From positions 1 to 64,000 of the forward strand of contig NZ_JBFDAH010000024.1 in NCBI RefSeq assembly GCF_040719265.1: 64,000 bases of DNA. Direction: 5' to 3'. Below, piece by piece: positions 17,236-26,032 of this stretch; the stretch's first letter is position 1; every line of letters starts with the position of its first letter. Both the position numbers and the translations under genes were made by a program. The notes under the pieces were generated by a model that ran no database searches, was not told the origin of the DNA, and worked only from the letters and a program-made list of their open reading frames with translations. Origin of the DNA: Aliikangiella maris. Lineage in GTDB: Bacteria > Pseudomonadota > Gammaproteobacteria > Enterobacterales > Kangiellaceae.

Positions 17236-18924
17236 ATGACAACACAAAAAAAACGACCGTTATACATTCGCTATGCGGGCCCCGTGCTATTAGAAACACC
17301 CTTGCTCAATAAAGGTAGTGCCTTTACGGTTGCTGAAAAGCAGGCGTTTAACCTCGAAGGATTACTGCCGGCAACTATTGAAACCATTAACGAACAAGCG
17401 CAACGAGCATACCAGCAGTTTTCGCAGTTTAATAACGATCTGGATAAACATATCTATTTGCGCAATATTCAAGATACTAATGAAACGCTTTATTTCAAGT
17501 TGATTACCAGTCACCTTGAAGAAATGATGCCTATTATTTATACCCCTACAGTAGGTTTGGCTTGCCAGAAATTTTCGCAGATTTATCGACGCAAGCGTGG
17601 TTTATTTGTATCTTACCCTGATCGTGATCGAATTGATGACATGCTGCAAAATGCGACCAAACAAAATGTTAAAGTCATTGTTGTCACTGACAGTGAGCGC
17701 ATTTTAGGACTTGGTGATCAGGGAATTGGTGGTATGGGCATTCCGATTGGTAAATTAGCTTTATATTCTGCCTGTGGTGGTATCAGTCCTGCCTATACAT
17801 TGCCGGTGGTTTTGGATGTTGGTACTAACAACCAGGAATTGCTGAATGATCCCATGTATATGGGCTGGCGTGAAAAACGTGTTTCCGGCGAGGAATATTT
17901 TCAATTCGTTGATGAGTTTATTCAGGCGGTGGTTCGTCGCTGGCCAAAAGCGTTGATTCAGTTTGAGGATTTTGCACAAGCGAATGCCACCCCATTATTG
18001 AAAAAATATCAAGACGAATTATGTTGTTTTAATGATGATATTCAAGGTACTGCTGCGGTAACGGTTGGTACTTTGTTGGCTGCCTGCCATGCACAGGGAA
18101 CCAAGCTGCGTGATCATCGCGTGGTATTTGTTGGTGCGGGATCTGCCGGTTGCGGTATTGCTGAACAAATTGTTGCGCACATGCGCGATGAAGGATTAGA
18201 TGAAGCTGAAGCAATCAGCCAGATTTATTTAACCAGCAGTAAAGGCTTATTGACTGACGATATGTCGGTACGGGACTTTCAACAAAAATTTGTTAAATCA
18301 AAAGCCGAAGTTGCACAATGGAGCAGCGATGGACAGAGTATTACCTTGCTTGATTTAGTACGCGAGAGTAAACCGACTATTTTGATAGGCGTATCGGGAG
18401 TCGCGGGGCTAATTAGTGAAGAGGTAGTAAAAACCATGTTTGCCTCGTGTCCTAAACCAATTATTTTACCGTTGTCTAACCCAACATCAAAAGTGGAAGC
18501 TTTACCAGAAGATGTTATTCGCTGGACTAATGGACAAGCTATTGTTGCGACAGGTAGCCCATTCGATGTCGTTAATTATGAAGGTAAGAAATATCCAATT
18601 GCACAATGTAATAACAGCTATATTTTTCCGGGAGTAGGACTTGGTGTGATAGCCAGCGGTGCACGCCGAGTGACTGAAGAAATGTTCATGACATCAAGTG
18701 AAGCATTAGCAGAATGTTCGCCATTGGTTAAAGGAGAGAGTCAGCATCTATTACCTGCACTGAGTGATATTCGCGAAGTGAGTCGCTATATTGCCATTCA
18801 GGTTGGCTTAAAAGCGATGGAACAGGGCGTTGCAACTAAAGTTGAACCAGAAGTCCTGGAGCGAGCAGTTGATAAAAACTTTTGGCTACCCGAGTACCGT
18901 GAATATCGACGGACTTCATTTTAA
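17236..18924 (+). CDS. maeA: NAD-dependent malic enzyme
   Basis: 562 residues, co-linear with E. coli MaeA/SfcA (565). It has the tyrosine motif M-P-I-I-Y-T-P-T-V-G, V-T-D-S-E-R-I-L-G-L-G-D-Q-G, the metal site Q-F-E-D-F and F-N-D-D-I-Q-G-T-A, the NAD Rossmann motif G-A-G-S-A-G-C-G-I-A, and the C-terminus E-Y-R-E-Y-R-R-T. It oxidatively decarboxylates malate to pyruvate, linking the TCA cycle to gluconeogenic and acetyl-CoA pools. Stand-alone gene with its own terminator. Confidence 0.97.
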   Translation: MTTQKKRPLYIRYAGPVLLETPLLNKGSAFTVAEKQAFNLEGLLPATIETINEQAQRAYQQFSQFNNDLDKHIYLRNIQDTNETLYFKLITSHLEEMMPIIYTPTVGLACQKFSQIYRRKRGLFVSYPDRDRIDDMLQNATKQNVKVIVVTDSERILGLGDQGIGGMGIPIGKLALYSACGGISPAYTLPVVLDVGTNNQELLNDPMYMGWREKRVSGEEYFQFVDEFIQAVVRRWPKALIQFEDFAQANATPLLKKYQDELCCFNDDIQGTAAVTVGTLLAACHAQGTKLRDHRVVFVGAGSAGCGIAEQIVAHMRDEGLDEAEAISQIYLTSSKGLLTDDMSVRDFQQKFVKSKAEVAQWSSDGQSITLLDLVRESKPTILIGVSGVAGLISEEVVKTMFASCPKPIILPLSNPTSKVEALPEDVIRWTNGQAIVATGSPFDVVNYEGKKYPIAQCNNSYIFPGVGLGVIASGARRVTEEMFMTSSEALAECSPLVKGESQHLLPALSDIREVSRYIAIQVGLKAMEQGVATKVEPEVLERAVDKNFWLPEYREYRRTSF

Positions 18925-18982
18925 ACGGCGTCTGCCAGTATTTTTTAATTAAATATTTGGCAGGTGTGTTACGGTAATTTTC

Positions 18983-19035
18983 AAAGTGGCTTTACTCGTT
19001 TTAATTTAATATAAAAAATTAAATAAAGCCACTTT
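18983..19035 (+). terminator. Terminator after maeA
   Basis: AAAGTGGCTTTA (18983-18994) pairs perfectly with TAAAGCCACTTT (19024-19035). The intervening AT-rich sequence can fold a second small stem. A T-rich tail follows. Confidence 0.8.
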
Positions 19036-19608
19036 CTCTTATTTTAGTGTCACTTCTTGAAAGATTAATCTCTCGATTGTGTCGCATTTTAGGTTGTCGT
19101 TATTGATTCTCGATAATCTTTTTTTAGCCGCTTATGTGTGTGCTAATTAACATTTTTCATGTTAATTATTTACAGTGTAACCCCACTTTTTTTAGTTATC
19201 TACAATACCTTGCTTTTAAGATCATTTTTCATTTTCTATAAGGTGTTTTTTTTAATCGCATAGATTAAATTTATTGTTTATAAATTTAAAAAATAGCCGA
19301 GTTAGTTTTTCTTTTATTCGTTAGAAAAATAATTATTAATACTTAAACTTTGCTACCAACATTTTATATTTTATGTCGCTAAATTGACATTTGATGTTAA
19401 TATTTTTAGCTGTGAATATTATACCTAGTGCACAAAAATATATTTTGTTTTAATTCCTTCGCTGGCCAGCAACTAATATTAAATAATTATGTTAGGCAAC
19501 TTAGTCAAACCTGCTTTTACTATTTTTTTTAGAATGTTTTTTTATTGCATTTATTAAAGTTCTAAAAGTAATTGCTGACTTTGTTGCTTTAAATAATGAG
19601 GATAAAAA
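19036..19608. other. AT-rich gap upstream of the metalloprotease gene
   Basis: No gene seen. A 10-bp palindrome (TAATTAACAT 19144-19153 / ATGTTAATTA 19159-19168) could be a regulator site or small hairpin. The stretch is strongly AT-rich, and a long leader or distant promoter for the protease gene is likely. Confidence 0.5.
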
Positions 19609-21084
19609 ATGAAAAACAACTTAAAAATAAAATTATGTGCGCTGGCAGTTGGATTTAGCTCGTTAATTTCATCGACACATCTATTAGCTTTGGAGGGTAA
19701 TGCATTACATCAAAAAGTAACTTCAATGGAAACAAATGGTGCTGAATTTCAGTCATTTGATTTATTTGCAACAGTCGAACCTGGTCAGCATGCTATGCAG
19801 ATGTTAACTGCAACTGAGTCAGATAAAAGACTTGATATTCAAGGTGCCGAATTCTTTAAAGTCAATATGCAAGGGTTAAACTCGTTAAAGCGCAGTGCGG
19901 CAAATGGCATTTCACTGAGTATTCCGTATGGCCAAAAAAATGGTAAAAAAGAAGGTATTAAGGTTAAACTTTTTCAGAAAAAAATATTTACAGATAGTGC
20001 ACAATTCATTCGTAAAAATGGTATGAATGATAAAGGGCAAGCGATTTCACCAGATGATATGGATTTAGGTATTCACTATCAAGGAATCGTTGAAGGTGAA
20101 GAAAACTCAATAGTTGCTATTAGTATTTTTAAAAATGGTATTGAGGGGCGCTTACATTCTACTCAACATGGCGATATTAATTTTGGTAAACTTCGTGATG
20201 TAGATGGAAAAATAAGAGCATCTAACAGTGAACTTGCTGATTCTCATGTCATGATTCGTATGAGTAATCTCGAACATGCAAAGCCAGATTTTCAATGTGG
20301 AAATGATTCTGCAATTTCACCCTTTGAAAATAGTGAGTGGGAATCAGGGCTAACCAGTCGCCAACAGTACTCATTTGATAATATGAATGGCTTTACCGAT
20401 GCTAAAGCAGCGAGTGATTATGAGTTTAAAGTAAAAACGATTTTATCCGGTTATTTGGTGTATGAAATTAAACAAGCCGGCTGGAGTCTGGATAATTGGG
20501 TCAGCTCTGTTTTAAATCAGGTTTCTGCTGTTTATGATGTCAATGACATTACTATGCTGAGTAATGGTTATATCTGGTATGACACTAATAACTCACCAAC
20601 CTACGATAAGAACAATGGCAATCAGCTACTAACAGATATACATACTTATGATGGTAGTAATACCAAAGATAGTGATGGTTCATTATTGCTGACTTCATCT
20701 AAATGGTCTGCCACCAGTGGTGGGTTAGCTTGGGTGAGAACAATGTGCAGTACCAATCAATATCGAGTCGGTTGGGCGGCGTTAACACCAAGCCATTCTT
20801 ATTTTCCCACCTATTCATGGACGGTTGATGTTTATGCTCATGAAATGGGACATATTGCGGGTTCTGAACATACTCATTCTTGCAAATGGAATGGCAATAA
20901 TACAGCGATAGACAGTTGTGGTCAGATTGAAGGAACTTGTGCTGCGCCAGGAAGACCTGCAAAAGGCCAGGGAACTGTAATGAGTTATTGTCACTTTAAT
21001 GTGGGCAAAAATCCTGCGCTTGGTTTTGGCTCGCAACCTGGTGCGAGAATTCGCAATCACATTTATAGTTGTGCTTCTCGCTAA
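19609..21084 (+). CDS. Secreted metzincin zinc protease
   Basis: 491 residues with a good ribosome site (TGAGGA). Signal peptide M-K-N-N-L-K-I-K-L-C-A-L-A-V-G..., a propeptide-like domain to about residue 240, then the catalytic domain. H411-E-M-G-H415-I-A-G-S-E-H421 is a metzincin zinc site; the Met-turn is G-T-V-M-S-Y-C-H. Cysteines around the active site (H-S-C-K, D-S-C-G, G-T-C) suggest disulfides as in M12/reprolysin-like enzymes. There is no C-terminal sorting or binding domain: the protein stops shortly after the Met-turn, so secretion would be type II. An extracellular nutrient-acquisition or virulence protease. Confidence 0.85.
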   Translation: MKNNLKIKLCALAVGFSSLISSTHLLALEGNALHQKVTSMETNGAEFQSFDLFATVEPGQHAMQMLTATESDKRLDIQGAEFFKVNMQGLNSLKRSAANGISLSIPYGQKNGKKEGIKVKLFQKKIFTDSAQFIRKNGMNDKGQAISPDDMDLGIHYQGIVEGEENSIVAISIFKNGIEGRLHSTQHGDINFGKLRDVDGKIRASNSELADSHVMIRMSNLEHAKPDFQCGNDSAISPFENSEWESGLTSRQQYSFDNMNGFTDAKAASDYEFKVKTILSGYLVYEIKQAGWSLDNWVSSVLNQVSAVYDVNDITMLSNGYIWYDTNNSPTYDKNNGNQLLTDIHTYDGSNTKDSDGSLLLTSSKWSATSGGLAWVRTMCSTNQYRVGWAALTPSHSYFPTYSWTVDVYAHEMGHIAGSEHTHSCKWNGNNTAIDSCGQIEGTCAAPGRPAKGQGTVMSYCHFNVGKNPALGFGSQPGARIRNHIYSCASR

Positions 21085-21143
21085 TGAAATGACTAAAATA
21101 ATTACTTGTATGAATCTTTAGTAAAAAGTAGTTTTTTAGTAAG

Positions 21144-21195
21144 ACAAACCAGCTTAAGCTATTGAATTTTTTATTGATTCGATAAGCTGGTTTGT
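21144..21195. terminator. Shared terminator between convergent protease and FMO genes
   Basis: ACAAACCAGCTTA (21144-21156) is perfectly complementary to TAAGCTGGTTTGT (21183-21195), a 13-bp stem with T/A-rich flanks on both sides, so it can serve both directions. Confidence 0.8.
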
Positions 21196-21271
21196 TACTT
21201 ATCAGTAAATTTTTGAATGGCGGCTTTTTCCTGAAAATTCTTTCTTAGTCATTTTTGCTTACTGCTAATTC

Positions 21272-23014
21272 TCAATCGGTATTCACATATCGTAATGAAA
21301 TATTTTTAGGATGAACCGATGAAGGAAGTAGCGATAAAACAATCATAGCAAACATAAATAAACTGTCGTTTAATGGTAGCTTTTCATTAAGAACTTCCTG
21401 CATAGACTCTTCGCGCATACTATGCGGACCTTCGATTCGGTAACAAGCTTGGTTAAATGAATAAAACCACATTTTGACAAAAAGTTTAGGGTGAAGAAGT
21501 AATTTCCACATAGGAATATGACAGCCAATCTCTTTTGCAATGGCATCAAGAAACATAATTTGTGACGGCATCGATTCGGTATGTCTTGGGCTGAGGCTCA
21601 TCCAGTGCTCTTCCCACTGTTTTTCTTTCTCTATCCTTTCCATTAAATTATCGGGCAAATTAATATTGTTGCTGCATAACTGGGCAAAGTATCGAGCCTG
21701 CATTTCGGCGCAAATTGGTATACCTCCGCTGATAGGTCTTAAAAAGCCAATCATCGCTAGTCGCCCATTGCAATCTGGATGAAATGCATGTTTATAGAGG
21801 TTTCTTACATTATTGTCTTTGATTTCAATATTCTTGAAAATAGAAAAGTCTTTTAAAAAGCCTGTACATAAAACAATGGTGTCGAATGCTTGCATGGTTG
21901 TATCTTTAAAGTGTACGGTATTACCGTCGATATAGTCGATGCCTGTCTCTTGAACTTTAATTTTTCCATTGATAATGTTAGGTACAAAACTGACGTTCTT
22001 GCAAAATATAATTTTTTGTGACCAATTGCCTGCACCTTTATGAGAAGTTTTGTTCCAGCGGTCAATGAAGTCTCTAACTTCTTTGGTGTTTTCTGTATAC
22101 ATATCAACTTTAGATGGATAGGCTGGCTGACCCATATCGTTTATTGAGCTAAGTGTTTTTTTACTGTGATCAATACCAAATAACTTGCCTATAAGTTTTA
22201 AGGGAATTGAAAGCAGCCCATATAAGTTGACGACAGAAATAAATAATTTTTTGAGAAACCAATTATCCTGACTGAAAGATTTAAGTTGGTACTTAAAGCC
22301 TGTAGAACGGATCCACATTTCATGATGGTGTGACCGCGTTGTTAAACTGTCAGTAGCATAGTGACCATAAATTAATCGTGGCAGTAAAAACGTATGAGAG
22401 CGAATAGAAACGGTACAAGATTCAGAGACATTTGATATTTCTCGTAAAATATCGGCACTTGACTCTGCTAATCCAATCACTAACACTTTTTTTCCAACGA
22501 AATTTCGATTGTTTCGATATTCACTTGAATGAATCACATTACCTGAAAAATTTTTAATTTCGGGAATCTCTCTATTAGGCTTTTTGAATGGACCACTACA
22601 AACAGCAAGTGCTTCAAAGTTATATGTTTTTATATGAGCATTACTATCCCTCACAACGATCGACCAACTGCCATCTGCTTGATGAATAATTTCTTCAACC
22701 ATGGAGTTAAACTGGATATGTTGCTTAAGCTGATAGTGCTCACAATAATTTTGCAGATATTTTAAGTAGCCTTTATGATCGGTAAATGTTCGCTCACCTT
22801 TATGCATAAAATCGGAAAAAGCCATCATCTTCATTGAAATTGTGAGCATTAAATTGTCGTAAGCTTTCATTTGATCTTTATCATCAGGTGTACGATACCA
22901 GATGCCGCCAATATCTTCATTCTTTTCAAAGCAAGTCACTTCATGGTTTTCATCAATTAATTGTTTAATTGTGGTTAACCCAGAAGGTCCTGCGCCGATG
23001 ACACAAACTTTCAT
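21272..23014 (-). CDS. Flavin-containing monooxygenase-like oxidoreductase
   Basis: 580 residues from ATG 23014, which has AAGGAA 6 bases upstream and opens with the FAD motif M-K-V-C-V-I-G-A-G-P-S-G; an ATG further upstream adds 18 unneeded residues. F-S-G-N-V-I-H-S-S-E-Y matches the FxGxxxHxxxY fingerprint of FMO/Baeyer-Villiger enzymes. The second nucleotide motif is G-L-A-E-S-S, lacking the canonical second Gly. The last 60 residues are hydrophobic and may anchor the enzyme. It uses NADPH and O2 to oxygenate a soft nucleophile or ketone; substrate unknown. Convergent with the protease gene. Confidence 0.85.
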   Translation of the reverse strand: MKVCVIGAGPSGLTTIKQLIDENHEVTCFEKNEDIGGIWYRTPDDKDQMKAYDNLMLTISMKMMAFSDFMHKGERTFTDHKGYLKYLQNYCEHYQLKQHIQFNSMVEEIIHQADGSWSIVVRDSNAHIKTYNFEALAVCSGPFKKPNREIPEIKNFSGNVIHSSEYRNNRNFVGKKVLVIGLAESSADILREISNVSESCTVSIRSHTFLLPRLIYGHYATDSLTTRSHHHEMWIRSTGFKYQLKSFSQDNWFLKKLFISVVNLYGLLSIPLKLIGKLFGIDHSKKTLSSINDMGQPAYPSKVDMYTENTKEVRDFIDRWNKTSHKGAGNWSQKIIFCKNVSFVPNIINGKIKVQETGIDYIDGNTVHFKDTTMQAFDTIVLCTGFLKDFSIFKNIEIKDNNVRNLYKHAFHPDCNGRLAMIGFLRPISGGIPICAEMQARYFAQLCSNNINLPDNLMERIEKEKQWEEHWMSLSPRHTESMPSQIMFLDAIAKEIGCHIPMWKLLLHPKLFVKMWFYSFNQACYRIEGPHSMREESMQEVLNEKLPLNDSLFMFAMIVLSLLPSSVHPKNISLRYVNTD

Positions 23015-23255
23015 AATGATTTCCTTACATTGGTTTAAATTAATGTTAATTCTTTTTTTGAATTTCAATTTGAGTTTCTTGATATTATGGTTAAGTGATT
23101 TATCAGAATAGCTGATAAAGCAAGCTTATAAATTGACGTTTTAAAATATTTTAGTCTTCTGTTTTTTTGTTTTTTGATAGGCATGTCTCAAGTCTTTGAG
23201 AGAAAAAGTAGAAATGAAGATAAAAAAATTAATGGTAATTATTTTGGGAATGGCA

Positions 23256-24146
23256 TTAAAATGAGTTTTTTTCTGACTTAACTTGTTCTAAATTTATTAT
23301 CATTGCTGGATGGCGAAGTTTAATTTTGCGAAGCCCTTTATTTAGATAAACATATCCACGTAAAATAATTTTTTTACCAACTTGAAGCTGTTTTAATGAC
23401 ACTGTTTCTGACTGAAACGTCGCTGACTTAGTCGTCATTGATTTGACTTTTTGTGATGAAGGAGAAAAATACGGTTGGTCTTTTTTAGAAATAATTACCC
23501 ACAAAGTATGATCTAAATGAAAGTGAAATTCACTACGCGTTAATCGTATCTCTGTAATTGTCCCTTGTATTTGATGGAATCCAGATGAATATTGTAAATT
23601 TTTAGCTGCAATAGGTTGAAATTGATTGTTTTGCCAAAGGCCTGCTTTTTTGTTTCTGGCTGTTTGTTCGGCTTGTTGTAAGCAATCAACAAACATTATA
23701 TTAGGAGGAATGACTAGTAACTGAGCAAATCCAGAGGTAAGCATCGCCGAATTGATGAATTGACCTTTTTCATTGAAAGCCAGTGCTAGAGTACGGCCAT
23801 ATTTATCCTGACTGCGCACATCTGGTAGCCAATAGATTGGTTGTCCTGGTTTAACTAACTGGTGAAGATGATGTTGTGCTGATTTTGCTAAAGGCTCGGC
23901 TGGCTTGGTTGAGCGTGGGTTTATTTCTGGTGCGTTGATGTGCAATAACCGGAGTTTATGCCCACTATGCGTATGGATCGTGTCGCCATCAGGAATCCAG
24001 CGTACCGTATCGGTTTGAAGACTGGGTTTAAGCGTTGCAAAACTAGGACAGAGTTCTTGCGCTTTGGCTAATACAAAACATAGTGGTAAAACACAGACAA
24101 TAAAAAAGACGCTGGAGCGCGTCTTTTTCGAAAACTGGCATTGCAA
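23256..24146 (-). CDS. Thermonuclease-family (SNase-like) secreted nuclease
   Basis: About 296 residues from a TTG at 24146; the start is uncertain because no ribosome site is visible. Signal peptide S-S-V-F-F-I-V-C-V-L-P-L-C-F-V-L-A-K-A, then the SNase fold with V-R-W-I-P-D-G-D-T-I, R-L-L-H-I-N-A-P-E (catalytic Arg, Glu) and D-K-Y-G-R-T-L-A (second Arg). The C-terminal 110 residues look like an OB-fold extension (I-Q-G-T-I-T-E-I-R). It sits directly behind rpmE, as in Pseudomonas. Oddly, the rpmE terminator hairpin lies inside its first codons. Probable periplasmic or secreted nuclease. Confidence 0.82.
   Translation of the reverse strand: MQCQFSKKTRSSVFFIVCVLPLCFVLAKAQELCPSFATLKPSLQTDTVRWIPDGDTIHTHSGHKLRLLHINAPEINPRSTKPAEPLAKSAQHHLHQLVKPGQPIYWLPDVRSQDKYGRTLALAFNEKGQFINSAMLTSGFAQLLVIPPNIMFVDCLQQAEQTARNKKAGLWQNNQFQPIAAKNLQYSSGFHQIQGTITEIRLTRSEFHFHLDHTLWVIISKKDQPYFSPSSQKVKSMTTKSATFQSETVSLKQLQVGKKIILRGYVYLNKGLRKIKLRHPAMIINLEQVKSEKNSF
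24102..24128 (-). terminator. rpmE terminator embedded in the start of the nuclease gene
   Basis: On the minus strand AAAAAGACGC (24128-24119) pairs with GCGTCTTTTT (24112-24103) around a 6-base loop and ends in a six-T run. It lies about 45 bases beyond the rpmE stop, yet encodes residues K-K-T-R-S-S-V-F-F of the nuclease signal peptide. Confidence 0.75.
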
Positions 24147-24173
24147 GGGAATGCAACTATCAATTGTTGACTA

Positions 24174-24389
24174 TTATTTGTTCAGCGAACGAGAACCAAA
24201 ACGTTTACGGAACTTATCAACTCGGCCACCAGTATCAACCATTTTCTGCTTACCCGTGTAAAATGGGTGACAGGCTGCGCATACATCAAGATTGATGTCT
24301 CTACACAGAGTTGAACCTACTTCAATGGTATTACCGCAGCTGCAAGTTGCTGTAACTGTTTCATAATTAGGATGAATTTCTGCTTTCAT
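24174..24389 (-). CDS. rpmE: 50S ribosomal protein L31
   Basis: 71 residues, full length, starting M-K-A-E-I-H-P-N-Y. Zinc-binding cysteines are present (C-S-C-G and D-V-C-A-A-C-H-P-F-Y-T-G), so this is the zinc-containing primary form rather than the zinc-free paralogue induced in starvation. The basic tail R-F-G-S-R-S-L-N-K is intact. The gene lies immediately upstream of the SNase gene on the same strand. Confidence 0.97.
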   Translation of the reverse strand: MKAEIHPNYETVTATCSCGNTIEVGSTLCRDINLDVCAACHPFYTGKQKMVDTGGRVDKFRKRFGSRSLNK

Positions 24390-24930
24390 TGTGAAATCTC
24401 TTGTTTTTGCATATCGCCAGATGGGCCAGTTTATCTATAGCTAAATGCTCTAAATATTAAGTTTTTAGAGTTTCAAAGCATTAAAACTGCTCAAATACCA
24501 TACACAGATTAAATGGAGGCCGGATCTTACCCATGAAAAAGCATAAATGCAAGTATCTAGGAGTGGTTTTGTTTGCCGTGGTCATTGCCTGACACATCGA
24601 AGCTGACGTAGATACGACCAACGATTAGTGGCTTGCAAATAAATGTTGATATATGGAGAGTTAAACGAAGTAAAATTCAAATAGTGTAAGGCTAAGTTGA
24701 ATTAAAATCTCTTTTTGAGAAAATTTTAAGCAGAGCCAAAAGTCGAGGATTGATATGGAGTCAATTAGCAGAGAGTTGGCGTGGAGCTTGACGAAGCAAT
24801 CTACTTTTAGCCTGCCGCGAATCCGATATTGCTTAAACAGAGGAAAGCAATTTTTCGGCATTATCGTTTTCTCTTTCTTTCTCAATAATTTTAAAAATAA
24901 AAAATCTTAAGAAAAATTTTAAAAAAATCC
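24390..24930. other. Intergenic region between rpmE and the heat-shock gene
   Basis: No convincing gene. At 24533 an ATG behind GGAGG gives M-K-K-H-K-C-K-Y-L-G-V-V-L-F-A-V-V-I-A followed by TGA, signal-peptide-like, possibly the start of a lost small secreted protein. A minus-strand open frame at 24661-24885 has no family resemblance or ribosome site and is probably chance. Confidence 0.4.
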
Positions 24931-24958
24931 CTTGAAAATAAAAATCACACCACTATAT
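24931..24958 (+). promoter_or_regulatory. Sigma-32 (RpoH) type promoter of the hsp20 gene
   Basis: CTTGAAA (24931-24937) is the full -35 consensus. After a 13-base spacer comes CACTATAT, which matches CCCCATnT at five of its seven specified positions. The promoter is about 110 bases before the Hsp20 start codon. Confidence 0.8.
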
Positions 24959-24963
24959 ATCAG

Positions 24964-25067
24964 TCAGAGGCGCAAAACTCTGAAAACCGGTTTAAAGACT
25001 TTTGCTCAGAAGTATTTTATTGAAATTTAATTTTAACTTTTTATAGATTTTTTCTGAGGAGATTCAC
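24964..25067 (+). promoter_or_regulatory. ROSE-like RNA thermometer in the hsp20 leader
   Basis: The leader can pair TTGCTCAG (25002-25009) with CTGAGGAG (25054-25061), which contains the Shine-Dalgarno. The helix is continuous except for one G-G mismatch and one U-G pair, exactly the UYGCU/anti-SD arrangement of ROSE elements. A 5' hairpin (TCAGAG 24964-24969 / CTCTGA 24978-24983) and the palindrome AAACCGGTTT (24984-24993) precede it, as in multi-hairpin ROSE leaders. Predicted to block translation at low temperature. Confidence 0.65.
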
Positions 25068-25481
25068 ATGAATATGTTACGTATTAATCCTTTCCGTGAT
25101 TTAGAAAGCTGGTTTAACACCTATAATCGACCACTTGCTAATTTTGACAAGTCATCTAATGAGTGGGCCCCGAGCGTTGATATTATTGAAAATGACGAAA
25201 GCTTTGTGATTAAAGCAGAGTTGGCAGGCATACCTAAAGATGATATTAAGGTTTCTATTGATAATCGAGTATTGACACTTAGTGGTGAGCGAAAGTCTGA
25301 AGTAAAAGACGAAAAGCATCACCGTATTGAAAGATTTTATGGCAGTTTTTCGCGTAGTTTTGCATTGCCTGAAAATATTGATGAAGAAAATATTAAGGCA
25401 GAAAATAAAGATGGTGTGTTGAGCTTGACCATACCTAAAGCATTACCAAAACAATCGTTAAAACAAATTGAAATACATTAA
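25068..25481 (+). CDS. Small heat-shock protein, Hsp20/alpha-crystallin family
   Basis: 137 residues from ATG 25068, 6 bases after GAGGAG. The N-terminal arm starts M-N-M-L-R-I-N-P-F-R-D-L-E; the alpha-crystallin domain runs from about 35 to 125 with A-E-L-A-G-I-P-K-D-D-I-K-V, L-T-L-S-G-E-R and N-K-D-G-V-L-S-L-T-I-P-K, and the C-terminus has the I-E-I form of the IxI assembly motif. It is an ATP-independent holdase that keeps unfolding proteins soluble for DnaK/ClpB. Control appears doubled: sigma-32 promoter plus RNA thermometer. Confidence 0.95.
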   Translation: MNMLRINPFRDLESWFNTYNRPLANFDKSSNEWAPSVDIIENDESFVIKAELAGIPKDDIKVSIDNRVLTLSGERKSEVKDEKHHRIERFYGSFSRSFALPENIDEENIKAENKDGVLSLTIPKALPKQSLKQIEIH

Positions 25482-25613
25482 TGTCGATTTAGCGATTAAT
25501 AGCGTTTTTGTTTTATTGGTAATAGCTGTTTTGATTTGTTTGTTTAATTTGTGATTAGATAGTTCTTTTATTACTTTACGCCAGAATGCGTTAACTTTTA
25601 TGAATGATTTTTA

Positions 25614-25641
25614 AGCCGACACATTATTGTCGGCTTTTTTA
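25614..25641 (+). terminator. Terminator downstream of hsp20
   Basis: AGCCGACA (25614-25621) pairs with TGTCGGCT (25628-25635) around a 6-base loop, then a run of T residues. It is 130 bases after the hsp20 stop. Confidence 0.85.
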
Positions 25642-26032
25642 TTATGAATTAAAGCATTAGTTGAGTACAGAGTATTTTACTACGGTAGTTGTTGACGTTA
25701 ATTAATTACGGTTAAAACTTAATGGAGTAATGGAAAAAAAGTGTATTAATTTGTCTATTGTTTATGTGTTTTTAAGAATCGGATAATGATTTTCTTAATC
25801 TCTTAAGAATATAAATAATCAGCTATATTATTTACTATGGTTATGCGCTTGCATTTTAACTATACGACTTCTAGAATATTTTGTTACATATTGAATATTC
25901 GCAGTAAGTTACTTCAATTAGCCTTACCTGTTTTATTAATGACTGATAGCACTTGCCATGTACAGAGCACTCCTTACAAGACTGTCAGTAAAATATGGAT
26001 TGGTCAGGAAAAGCAAGTGATTTTTCGATTTT
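25642..26032. other. Gap upstream of the broken sensor gene
   Basis: No supported gene. An open frame at 25837-26040 (67 codons from ATG, no ribosome site) overlaps the next gene and resembles nothing I know; I treat it as chance. AT-rich sequence here probably held the promoter of the broken sensor gene. Confidence 0.4.

Noticed and set aside
24661..24885. Minus-strand open frame of 74 codons after rpmE
   Set aside because: No ribosome site, no recognisable motif and an unnatural composition; the opposite strand is also open.
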